Below, piece by piece: positions 17,315 to 24,492 of a DNA stretch of 49,991 nucleotides. This DNA comes from an uncultured Oscillospiraceae bacterium. Lineage in GTDB: Bacteria; Bacillota; Clostridia; Oscillospirales; Oscillospiraceae. The stretch is taken from NCBI GenBank assembly GCA_934655875.1, contig CAKUHB010000020.1, positions 1 through 49,991 on the forward strand. Reading direction: 5' to 3'. Made by a program: the position numbers and the translations under genes. The notes under the pieces are model-generated. The model saw nothing but the letters and a program-made list of their open reading frames with translations, was not told the DNA's origin and ran no database searches. How positions within the stretch are numbered: position 1 is the stretch's first letter; every line of letters starts with the position of its first letter.

Positions 17315-17577
17315 GTGGGTGGAGCTGAGGGCCGCGAGAAAGCCTGCAGGGTTCGACCGACTGGATTTCGCGGCGTGTCAACGCCGCAATTTTGCGCTTT
17401 GTGCAAAATCAAAAAGGAAATCCAGTCGGCACGGAGGCGGCGTCAGCCGCCGGAGTATTCCCCCCGCGCAGAGCGCGGTCACCTTGACAGCAAAGGTCTT
17501 TCTTCGTCCACCCCCGTGACCGCTTCACCGGCTCACGGGGGTGCGTTCTGATAAGAGAGAGTATCCCATTCACCGCA
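17315..17577. other. Multi-hairpin intergenic block, no gene seen
   Basis: About 260 bp with no plausible coding frame but dense inverted repeats. CCGACTGGATTTC (17357-17369) pairs with its exact complement at 17417-17429 and encloses two hairpins: GCGGCG/CGCCGC at 17370-17387 and ATTTTGC/GCAAAAT at 17389-17409. Then follow GGCGGC/GCCGCC (17436-17451), CCGCGC/GCGCGG (17464-17478) and CACCCCCGTGA/TCACGGGGGTG (17509-17543). Residues 17317-17330 repeat the tmRNA 3' end in inverted orientation. Confidence 0.8.
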
Positions 17578-17608
17578 AAAACCGCCATCCCATCCGGGAT
17601 GGCGGTTT
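17578..17608 (-). terminator. Terminator of the ymdB-yhaO-yhaN operon
   Basis: AACCGCCATCCC pairs with GGGATGGCGGTT around ATCC. On the minus strand it is followed by TTTTTGCGG. It sits 4 bp after the last stop codon. Confidence 0.9.
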
Positions 17609-17611
17609 CTG

Positions 17612-19780
17612 TTATCCCTGCTTGTCCAAGGCCGTCTCCCGGCTCTGGCAGGTGAAGAGGAGGATCTGGCGGCCGGCGGCCTCGCGGTGCAGAAGGCCCA
17701 GCGCCAGCTGCAATCGCTCGTCGTCAAACATGACCAGCGCGTCGTCGAGAACGATGGGCGCGCCGTCCGGCAGAAGCAGACGGCAGATGGCCAGCCGCAC
17801 AGCCAGATACAGCTGATCCGCCGTGCCGCCGCTGAGACTCAGAAGCCGCCGCATGGCGGCGTCCTGCGCGCCCGCTTCCAGATTCATCTGCCGGTCCACA
17901 TGCACGCGGGCATAGCGCCCGCCGGTCAGAGCGGCAAAGATCTCAGACGCCTGCTGCACAAGACGCGGCGAGAAGCGGCTGGTCAGCTCATTGTTCGCCG
18001 CTTCCAGTGTCCCGGCTGCGAGCAGCAGTGCCTGCTGCCGCGCACGGAGCGTCTCAAGCTGCGCGGCCAGCGTCTGGCGGCGCGCTTCCAGCTCGTCATA
18101 GCCGCCGAGACTGTCCAGCCGTCCGCGGCTCTGGTCGAGCTGCGACTGTACCGCCGCAAGGGCGGCCTGCGTCCCGGCAAGCGCGGCCTGCGCGCGCTCC
18201 GGCGTCAGGCCCGGATGCTCCTGGACGGGCTGCGCCTGCTCCGGCAGATCGCCGAACGCCTGCTGGAGCGCGGCATACTGCGCCTTTGCCTGCTGCGCGG
18301 CGGCGCCTGCGGCGTGATATGCCCCATAGGCGCCGAGTGCGTCCGTGATCTTCTCCTGCGCCTGCTGCGGCGTGTCGGCGTCTGCAAACATGCGCACGCT
18401 CCCAAGAAGCGCGGCGGTTTGCTCCGCGCGCAGGCGGCTCGCTGCCTGATAGTTTGCGGCCTGCTCTGCTGCGGCGTCGCTGGCCGCGCGCCAGACGCGG
18501 AGCGCTTCGCGGTAATCTGCGGCCACGGCCGGAAATTCATCGCGGCTGCGGTTCCCATAGCGCGCAAGGAGCGCCTGCGCTTCGTCCAGCGCCGCTTCGC
18601 GCGTGCGGTTGCTCTTTGCGTTCAGAATCGCCGTCAGGGCGCATCCAAGCGCAAGCGCGGCGCACACGGCCGCAAAGACCGGCTGCTGTACCCAGAACCA
18701 GAGCCCAACGGCTGCCGCCAGAAGGAGCGCGCCGAGGATCCAGAACGGGACTGTCGGCCGGAAGCGCCGGGCGGTCAGACGGTCGAAGGTGTGCATGTCC
18801 TGCTGCGCCTTTTCCAGAAGCCGCTCCTCCTCCACGCCGGCGAAAACCGGCGGGCAGGCGGGCTTCTCCGGTGCGGGCGCCGGTTTTTCCGGTTCTTCTG
18901 TTTGTAGGAGCAGCTGCGCCTGCTGGGACAGCGCGGTAAGCATGTCCTCCCGCGGGAGTCTTGCGCACAGGGCAGCCGCGGAGTTTTCCCGGTTGGCCGC
19001 CTGCATGGCAGCCACGCGCGCGTCGTGGAGCTGCTGCTTTTTTTTCTGCACGTCCAGCGCTTGCAGATCCTGAAGCGTCTGACGTGCGTCCGTAAGCTGC
19101 GCTTCCAGCTGCGTGCGCTGTGCGGCCAGCCGCAGCTGCTTCTGCTGCTCCTCGTCCAGCTGTCGCAGGCGCTCCTCTGTTTGCAGGAGCGCGCGCTCCG
19201 CGTCCGGGAGAAGCCCTGTTTTGTTGTGCTGCACGCGGTTGAGCTGCTCGCGCAGACGGCGGCTGGCGGCGGCATAGCTGACGGTCTCGTCGCCCGTGGT
19301 GACGAGCGCGGACAGCCGCGCTTCCAGAGAATCGTCCGGCGTCAGGCCAAGTCCCGCCTGCCGGACGAACGCGCTGCGCTGATAGACGCTCTTCGGCACG
19401 CCGAGCAGCGTCTCGCCGCAGTTCTGCCCCGTTAAGCCTTCGACCGGCAGGCCGGATTCTGTATAGACGGCGGAGAACACGCTCATGGGGGCGCGCGCCG
19501 TGGAGGTGCGCGTCAGGGTGATGCGCGCTCCCTGATACTCCAGCTCCAGACTGCCCTCCATCGGCTTGCCGCTCCACGGCTGGTATTTCGTTTTGACCGG
19601 CAGGACGCCGGCCTTTTCGCGCTCCGAGGTATCGACGCCATAGAACATGGCGAGCAGAAACTCTGCCCATGTCGATTTTCCGCCCTCGTTCGGCAGGGAA
19701 AGGAGGTTGAGCCCGTCTGAAAGCGTGAGCGTCTCGCGCTCCAGCTTGCCGAAGGTCGCGGTCATGCGAAGGAGCTTCAT
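17612..19780 (-). CDS. SbcC/Rad50-like ATPase, YhaN-like
   Basis: The 722-aa protein has an SMC/Rad50-type head split at its two ends. The N-terminal Walker A is PNEGGKST at residues 30-37. The C-terminal signature LSLSGGTADQLYLAVRLAICRLLL and Walker B APIVLDDALVMFDD lie after residue 630. In between are long Gln/Ala/Leu-rich coiled coils, and near residues 345-390 two adjacent hydrophobic segments that could be membrane helices, as reported for YhaN. It is shorter than I recall for Bacillus YhaN (about 960). The upstream metallophosphoesterase overlaps by 4 bp, as in yhaO-yhaN, which supports a nuclease complex in DNA repair. The biological role is inferred from that family. Confidence 0.88.
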   Translation of the reverse strand: MKLLRMTATFGKLERETLTLSDGLNLLSLPNEGGKSTWAEFLLAMFYGVDTSEREKAGVLPVKTKYQPWSGKPMEGSLELEYQGARITLTRTSTARAPMSVFSAVYTESGLPVEGLTGQNCGETLLGVPKSVYQRSAFVRQAGLGLTPDDSLEARLSALVTTGDETVSYAAASRRLREQLNRVQHNKTGLLPDAERALLQTEERLRQLDEEQQKQLRLAAQRTQLEAQLTDARQTLQDLQALDVQKKKQQLHDARVAAMQAANRENSAAALCARLPREDMLTALSQQAQLLLQTEEPEKPAPAPEKPACPPVFAGVEEERLLEKAQQDMHTFDRLTARRFRPTVPFWILGALLLAAAVGLWFWVQQPVFAAVCAALALGCALTAILNAKSNRTREAALDEAQALLARYGNRSRDEFPAVAADYREALRVWRAASDAAAEQAANYQAASRLRAEQTAALLGSVRMFADADTPQQAQEKITDALGAYGAYHAAGAAAQQAKAQYAALQQAFGDLPEQAQPVQEHPGLTPERAQAALAGTQAALAAVQSQLDQSRGRLDSLGGYDELEARRQTLAAQLETLRARQQALLLAAGTLEAANNELTSRFSPRLVQQASEIFAALTGGRYARVHVDRQMNLEAGAQDAAMRRLLSLSGGTADQLYLAVRLAICRLLLPDGAPIVLDDALVMFDDERLQLALGLLHREAAGRQILLFTCQSRETALDKQG

Positions 19781-20865
19781 ATCTCGTCCTCCCTTCCGTC
19801 CATGGCGGCCGTGCCGAGCCGGGCGGCCAGCACGATGCGGCTGCGCGCGGCGTCATCCGCCGCCGCGTCATACTGCGCCTTCAGCGCCTGCAAAAACAGT
19901 CCGCGCAGCGTATCATCTCCCGCGCCTGCCCAGAGACTGCGGCGCGGGCGCGTCTCATCCCGGATGGTCAGCGCGTAGAACCGCGGCGCGAGCGCGGCCT
20001 GCACGGCGGCGCAGGGAACGGCCCCGGCTTCGCCGGTAAAGACGATGCGGTAGATATCATGTTCGGTATCCGCCGGCAGCGCGGCCTGCGCCGCGGCAAG
20101 CGGATCGTCGCCTGCGGCGACGCGCAGGATCTCATACCGGCGGCCAGGCAGCGGCAGAAATGTCAAACTGACTTCGCCGGTATCCGAAATTTCACCCAGA
20201 TACGCGCCCTTCTGCCCCAGCTCGTCAAAGCCGCGCCCCATCGCGCAGCCGGGCCATGCATAATGAACGGCCCCGGCGGACAAGAGGCCGCTCGCCTGAT
20301 GGATATGGCCAAGAGCAAGATAGGAAAGGCCGGACGCCGCGATCTGCGCGGGCGAGACGGCGTTATACGGCGAAGCTGCATTCTGCGCATCGCCATGCAG
20401 AACCATGAGATTGATTCTGCCGTCCTGCTCCGCATGGAAGCCATCCAGGATCGGCGGCTGCTCGCGCGCGGTGAAGCCCGCGCCGTAGACCCGCAGACCC
20501 TTTTCCGGCAGCTCGATGGCCGTAATGGACGGCGTGCGGAAGATATGGACATTCTCCGGCCAGCGCTGCGTCAGATAGGCTGAGCCGGGCAGCAGGCAGT
20601 CGTGGTTGCCGGGGCTGATGAACACCGGCGCGCGGATCGAGCCGAGCGCGCGGCAGAGCGCCTGCAGCGTCTGCTCGGACGCGTGTACGCTGTCAAACAG
20701 ATCGCCGGCCAGAAGCACGGCGTCGCACGCATGCGTGTTCGCCGCGTCTGCCAGCTCCTGCAAAAGCGCGCGCTGCTCCTGCCGCCGCTCCGCCGCCTGC
20801 TCCGGCGAGAGGGCGGAGAACGGCGCGTCCAGATGCAGGTCGGCGGCGTGCAGAAATTTAATCAA
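19777..20865 (-). CDS. SbcD/Mre11-like metallophosphoesterase, YhaO-like
   Basis: The 362-aa protein contains the calcineurin-type phosphoesterase motifs in order: HAADLHLDAP (metal ligands D and H), LLAGDLFDS, ISPGNHDCLL, VLHGDAQ and LGHIHQASG. This is the DNA repair exonuclease arrangement of YhaO and SbcD. The start is a TTG at 20865: it opens on the conserved KFLHAADLH strand and follows GAAAGGGTGAA. It overlaps the YmdB gene by 8 bp and the YhaN gene by 4 bp, so the three form a translationally coupled operon. The C-terminal third (after about residue 260) is the less conserved capping domain. Confidence 0.9.
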   Translation of the reverse strand: MIKFLHAADLHLDAPFSALSPEQAAERRQEQRALLQELADAANTHACDAVLLAGDLFDSVHASEQTLQALCRALGSIRAPVFISPGNHDCLLPGSAYLTQRWPENVHIFRTPSITAIELPEKGLRVYGAGFTAREQPPILDGFHAEQDGRINLMVLHGDAQNAASPYNAVSPAQIAASGLSYLALGHIHQASGLLSAGAVHYAWPGCAMGRGFDELGQKGAYLGEISDTGEVSLTFLPLPGRRYEILRVAAGDDPLAAAQAALPADTEHDIYRIVFTGEAGAVPCAAVQAALAPRFYALTIRDETRPRRSLWAGAGDDTLRGLFLQALKAQYDAAADDAARSRIVLAARLGTAAMDGREDEI

Positions 20866-21634
20866 GAACGTTCACCCTTTCTACATGTGTGCAGCGTCCG
20901 CTGGATGTGTCGACGGTAAATAATGCGCCGTGCAGCGCGCACGGCCCGGGCGCGGGCGTATAGCGGGAGGTCAGCTCGCCGCGGAAGTTTGCGATGGACT
21001 GCTCCGGCCGGATGCCGATGACGGAGTGCACCGGCCCTGTCATGCCGAGATCGGTGAGATATCCGGTGCCGTTCGGCAGGATCTGCTCGTCCGCGGTCTG
21101 CACATGCGTATGCGTGCCCCACTGCGCGGATATTTTGCCGTCAAGATAATACGCCATGGCGAGCTTTTCGCTCGTCGCTTCGGCGTGGAAATCCAGAAGC
21201 ACCGGCAGGCCGTCCAGCTCTTTTAAGATCTTATCGACAACGCGGAACGGATTGTCCGGCCGGAAGTCGAGATTGCACCGCCCAAGCAGATTCACAACGC
21301 CGACCGGCCCGGCCTGCGTTTCAAAGACGCCCCAGCCGCGCCCGGGCAGGCTCGGCTGCAGGTTGCCGGGCCGCAGGATATAGCGGCTGTCGTCGAGATA
21401 CGGGCAGATCTCGCGGCGGTCGAACGAGTGGTTGCCGAGGGTAATGACGTCCGCACCGGCGTCCAGCATCCGCTCCGCCTGCTGCGGCGTCAGGCCCGTG
21501 CCGCTCGCGTTTTCTCCGTTCACCACGCAGAACTGCGTGTGGTACAGCCGCCTGAGCCCGCGCAGATTCTTTTCCAGGCATTGCAGGCCGCCGTCGCCGA
21601 CTACGTCGCCGACGGCCAGAATATGAAGCTCCAT
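20858..21634 (-). CDS. ymdB: YmdB family metallophosphoesterase
   Basis: The 258-aa enzyme matches the YmdB family (TIGR00282), dinuclear metal phosphodiesterases that act on 2',3'-cyclic nucleotides and influence gene expression in Bacillus. Visible motifs are GDVVGDGG (residues 9-16), NGENASGTG (40-48), LGNHSFDR (67-74), LDFHAEATSEK (about 150-160) and QWGTHTHVQTADE (about 175-187). Length is typical. AGAAGGAGGCTTCGGG places the ATG. It leads the operon with YhaO and YhaN and has a divergent promoter shared with the ECF sigma factor gene. Confidence 0.94.
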   Translation of the reverse strand: MELHILAVGDVVGDGGLQCLEKNLRGLRRLYHTQFCVVNGENASGTGLTPQQAERMLDAGADVITLGNHSFDRREICPYLDDSRYILRPGNLQPSLPGRGWGVFETQAGPVGVVNLLGRCNLDFRPDNPFRVVDKILKELDGLPVLLDFHAEATSEKLAMAYYLDGKISAQWGTHTHVQTADEQILPNGTGYLTDLGMTGPVHSVIGIRPEQSIANFRGELTSRYTPAPGPCALHGALFTVDTSSGRCTHVERVNVLD

Positions 21635-21663
21635 CCCGAAGCCTCCTTCTCATCATTTTTTTC

Positions 21664-21701
21664 AGTATACCATTTTCAAAAATGTTTGGCAATGTTATAC
21701 T
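21664..21701. promoter_or_regulatory. Overlapping divergent promoters: ymdB operon (minus) and sigma factor gene (plus)
   Basis: Minus: TTGCCA (21687-21692), 17 nt, TATACT (21664-21669). Plus: TTTTCA (21673-21678), 17 nt, TATACT (21696-21701). The two promoters occupy the same 38 bp on opposite faces and could interfere with each other. Confidence 0.55.
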
Positions 21702-21766
21702 ATCCTCGAAACCATCCGCAGATTTCTGCGTCTTATAAAAAGGAAAGCAGCAAAAGGAGGATACCC

Positions 21767-22327
21767 ATGGAGGATTCCGCGATCATCGACCTGTACTGGG
21801 CGCGCGCAGAGCAGGCCATCCGCGAGTCGGATACAAAATACGGCGGCTACTGCCGCACCATCGCCCATAACATTCTGCAAAACCGCGAGGACACCGAGGA
21901 GTGCGTCAGCGATACATGGCTGCACGCCTGGAACGCCATGCCGCCGCAGCGGCCGTCGATCCTCTCCTCGTTCCTTGGCCGGATCACACGCAACCTGTCC
22001 TTTGACCGCTGTAGGCGGCAGAAGGCGGAAAAGCGCGGCGGCGGCGCACTCCCGCTGGCGCTGGAGGAGCTGTCCGAGTGCGTGCCCGCGCCGGGCCGCG
22101 TGGAGCACGCGCTGGAGGAGCAGGAGCTGGCCGCCAGCATCGACCGGTTTCTTCGCACGCTGCCCGAGCGCGAATGCAGCATCTTCCTGCGCCGGTACTG
22201 GTACGTCGATCCCGTGCAGCTGATCGCCGCACGGTATGAGATCAAGGAGAACACCGTCAAATCCATCCTCTTCCGCACGCGGGAGAAGCTGCGCAGATAT
22301 CTTCTGGAGGAGGGCATTGCCGTATGA
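21767..22327 (+). CDS. ECF-type RNA polymerase sigma factor (sigma-70 family)
   Basis: The 186-aa protein has an ECF layout. Region 2 is near residues 25-85 (EDTEECVSDTWLHAWNAMPP, then FLGRITRNLSFDRCRRQKA) and region 4 near 125-180 (LPERECSIFLRRYWY, then IKENTVKSILFRTREKLRRYL as the recognition helices). No region 3 or N-terminal extension is seen. GGAGGATACCC precedes the ATG; the long upstream part of the frame is not used. The next gene starts inside its stop codon (ATGA), which is the usual sigma/anti-sigma coupling. The signal it responds to is not apparent. Confidence 0.92.
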   Translation: MEDSAIIDLYWARAEQAIRESDTKYGGYCRTIAHNILQNREDTEECVSDTWLHAWNAMPPQRPSILSSFLGRITRNLSFDRCRRQKAEKRGGGALPLALEELSECVPAPGRVEHALEEQELAASIDRFLRTLPERECSIFLRRYWYVDPVQLIAARYEIKENTVKSILFRTREKLRRYLLEEGIAV

Positions 22328-22989
22328 AGCAGCAGGCAGAAACGCTGTTCCGCGCCATCGGCGCGGTCGGCGACGATCTGATCGCCCGTGCGGACGAGCC
22401 CGTCAAAAAGGCGCCGCGCATCTGGGTCAAATGGGCGGCGCTGGCCGCCTGCTGCGTGCTGGTGATCGGCGCGGCGGCATTCGTATGGCCGATGTTCCAC
22501 GCTGGCTCGTCCGCACCGGATACCGCAGCGCCCATGGCGGCGGATTCCGCCGCGCAGGAAGAAAAGTCCGCCGACACCGCGCCGATGGACGCCGCCGAGG
22601 CCCCGGAGCCGGCCGCTGAGGCTGCCGCGGAGGAAGCGGATACCGCGGCCGCAGCTTCCGCCGTTACCCTGACCGTGGACACGTCGACGCTGACGCGCAC
22701 CTCCGCTTCGTTCACGCTCACAAGCGAGACGGACGAAGCTGTCGCCCTGCACGGGGACTACACGATCGAGACGCTGACGGACGGGGAATGGACCGAAGTC
22801 CCTGCGCTTCTCACCGGATTGCAGAAGCAGCCTGACACCGGCGCGTTCGGTGAAGACGCCTGCACGCTGCAAATCGACTGGTCCGGCCGCTACGGCGAGC
22901 TGCCGGACGGCACCTACCGGCTCGTCCAGCCGATCCTCCTGCCTGACGGCTCCGAGGATACCGTGTACGCGGAATTTACGCTGGGATAA
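22324..22989 (+). CDS. Membrane protein coupled to the ECF sigma factor, C-terminal Ig-like domain
   Basis: The 221-aa protein is encoded with a 4-bp overlap after the sigma factor. A short cytoplasmic N-terminus (LFRAIGAVGDDLIARA) is followed by one membrane helix (residues about 36-58). Then come a low-complexity Ala/Asp/Glu/Pro linker (about 60-115) and a C-terminal extracytoplasmic domain, with SFTLTSETDEAVALHGDYTI and LPDGTYRLVQPI segments. That domain resembles the bacterial Ig-like Big_14 family, which I recall next to such sigma factors in Clostridia. A regulator or anti-sigma role is inferred from the gene order; no zinc-binding anti-sigma motif is visible. Confidence 0.85.
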   Translation: MKQQAETLFRAIGAVGDDLIARADEPVKKAPRIWVKWAALAACCVLVIGAAAFVWPMFHAGSSAPDTAAPMAADSAAQEEKSADTAPMDAAEAPEPAAEAAAEEADTAAAASAVTLTVDTSTLTRTSASFTLTSETDEAVALHGDYTIETLTDGEWTEVPALLTGLQKQPDTGAFGEDACTLQIDWSGRYGELPDGTYRLVQPILLPDGSEDTVYAEFTLG

Positions 22990-22995
22990 CAAATA

Positions 22996-23031
22996 ACAGG
23001 CACAGTGGGATGGTCTGCTGTGCCTGTTTTT
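22996..23031 (+). terminator. Terminator of the sigma-factor operon
   Basis: ACAGGCACAG (22996-23005) pairs with CTGTGCCTGT (23018-23027) and is followed by TTTTG. Confidence 0.88.
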
Positions 23032-23058
23032 GCATCATTCAATTTTGTGCGGCGATCT

Positions 23059-23171
23059 CTTGCCTCTCCCTCTGGGAGAGGTGGCTGAGCGAAGCGAAGA
23101 CGGAGAGGGTAAACGCCGCAAGACCCTCTCAGTCACCTTCGGCGACAGCTCTCCCAGAGGGAGAGCCAAGG
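23059..23171. repeat. Palindromic interspersed repeat, copy 2
   Basis: 113 bp, opening CTTGCCTCTCCCTCTGGGAG and closing CTCTCCCAGAGGGAGAGCCA. It is near-identical to the unit at 6257-6377 except for a variable, unpaired middle (TAAACGCCGCAAGA here). The repeated GAAGCGAAGACGGAGAGGG and CCCTCTCAGTCACC arms also pair. Confidence 0.88.
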
Positions 23172-23195
23172 GGCTATAACATGTTGGCATGAGAA

Positions 23196-23225
23196 ATGGA
23201 GCGTATCGGCATCGATACGCTCCAT
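23196..23225 (-). terminator. Candidate terminator of the dnaK operon
   Basis: ATGGAGCGTATCG (23196-23208) pairs perfectly with CGATACGCTCCAT (23213-23225) around GCAT. It lies 45 bp after the dnaJ stop; on the minus strand only TTTCTC follows, so its strength is uncertain. Confidence 0.6.
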
Positions 23226-23269
23226 GAAGTGTTTTACGACCACCCTTCAAATGCGGCGGGGGGTCTTTT

Positions 23270-24415
23270 TTATCCCTTCAGCTTGTCGAAAAAGCTCTTG
23301 CGCTTGGGCTGGCCGTCTTCGCCGACGGAGGATTCGAGCTGACGGAGCAGCTCCTTCTGCTCGCGCGTGAGCTTCGTCGGCGTCTCGACCACGACGGTGA
23401 CGAACTGGTCGCCGCGCGTTTTGTAGCCGACATACGGAATGCCCTTGCCGCGCAGACGGAAGGTCGTGCCGGTCTGCGTGCCCTCGGGGATCTGGTAGCG
23501 CACCTTGCCGTCGAGCGTCGGAACCTCGATGGACGCGCCGAGCGCGGCCTGCGTGAAGGAAATGGGCATCTGGCACATGACGTTCGCGCCGTCGCGCGTG
23601 AAGATCGGGTGCTTGCGCACCGAGACCGTCACGAGCAGATCGCCGTTCGGGCCGCCGTTGGAGCCGGCATTGCCCTCGTCGCGCACGCGGAAGGACTGGC
23701 CGTCGTCAATACCGGCCGGAACCTTGACCTTGATGGTCTTGGTGTGGCGCACCTTGCCCTTGCCGCGGCAGGCCGTGCAGGGGTCGGAGATGATGGTGCC
23801 GGTGCCGCCGCACTTCGGGCAGGGCTGCGAGGACTGCATGGTCATGCCCATGAAGTTCTGCTGCGTGCGTACTGTGCCGGTGCCGTGGCAGTAGGAGCAG
23901 GTCTCCGGCGTGGAGCCTTCCTTTGCGCCGGTGCCGTGGCAGGTGCTGCACGTCTCGATGCGCGAATACGTGATCTCGCGCTCGCAGCCGAAGGCTGCGT
24001 CCTCAAAGCTGATCTCGATCTCGCTGACGACGTTCTGGCCCTTTGCCGGCCCTCTTCTGCGGCTGGAGGACGACGAAGCGCCGCCACCGAAGAAATCGCC
24101 GAAGATATCGCCCAGATCGCCGAACCCGCCGAAGCCGCCGCCAAATCCGCCGCCGAAGCCCGCGTTCGGATTGAAGTTCGGATCGACGCCTGCAAAGCCG
24201 TACTGGTCATACCGGGCCTTTTTATCGGCGTCGGACAGAACCTCGTAGGCTTCGTTGATCTCCTTGAACTTTTCCTCGGCGGACTTGTCGCCGGGGTTCT
24301 GGTCGGGGTGGTATTTCATGGCCAGCTTGCGGTAGGCCTTTTTGATCTCGGCGTCGGACGCGTTTTTCTCAACGCCCAGCACCTCATAATAATCTCGTTT
24401 GTTCTGATCTGCCAT
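23270..24415 (-). CDS. dnaJ: Chaperone DnaJ (Hsp40)
   Basis: The 381-aa co-chaperone delivers substrates to DnaK and stimulates its ATPase. Its J domain occupies residues 1-70 with the HPD tripeptide in KYHPDQNPG. A Gly/Phe-rich linker (GFGGGFGGGFGG) covers about 85-105. Four CxxCxGxG zinc motifs follow: CSTCHGTG, CSYCHGTG, CPKCGGTG and CTACRGKG, all intact. The C-terminal substrate domains are complete. GAGGTGAGAACAT precedes the ATG. It is the last gene of the hrcA-grpE-dnaK-dnaJ operon. Confidence 0.98.
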   Translation of the reverse strand: MADQNKRDYYEVLGVEKNASDAEIKKAYRKLAMKYHPDQNPGDKSAEEKFKEINEAYEVLSDADKKARYDQYGFAGVDPNFNPNAGFGGGFGGGFGGFGDLGDIFGDFFGGGASSSSSRRRGPAKGQNVVSEIEISFEDAAFGCEREITYSRIETCSTCHGTGAKEGSTPETCSYCHGTGTVRTQQNFMGMTMQSSQPCPKCGGTGTIISDPCTACRGKGKVRHTKTIKVKVPAGIDDGQSFRVRDEGNAGSNGGPNGDLLVTVSVRKHPIFTRDGANVMCQMPISFTQAALGASIEVPTLDGKVRYQIPEGTQTGTTFRLRGKGIPYVGYKTRGDQFVTVVVETPTKLTREQKELLRQLESSVGEDGQPKRKSFFDKLKG

Positions 24416-24449
24416 ATGTTCTCACCTCAGTTTCGGTGGGTAACAGCCA

Positions 24450-24474
24450 ATAGGGGCGGTCATGCCGCCCCTAT
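24450..24474 (-). other. Intercistronic hairpin between dnaK and dnaJ
   Basis: ATAGGGGCGG (24450-24459) pairs perfectly with CCGCCCCTAT (24465-24474). No T run follows on the minus strand. It may limit readthrough or set mRNA processing between the two genes. Confidence 0.7.
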
Positions 24475-24492
24475 CAAGCTGTGATACTCGAA

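Noticed and set aside
17152..17412. Minus-strand 86-codon frame containing an RGIEPLSE-like stretch
   Set aside because: It lies antisense to the tmRNA 3' part and its flank; this peptide pattern is a familiar spurious product of T-arm sequences.
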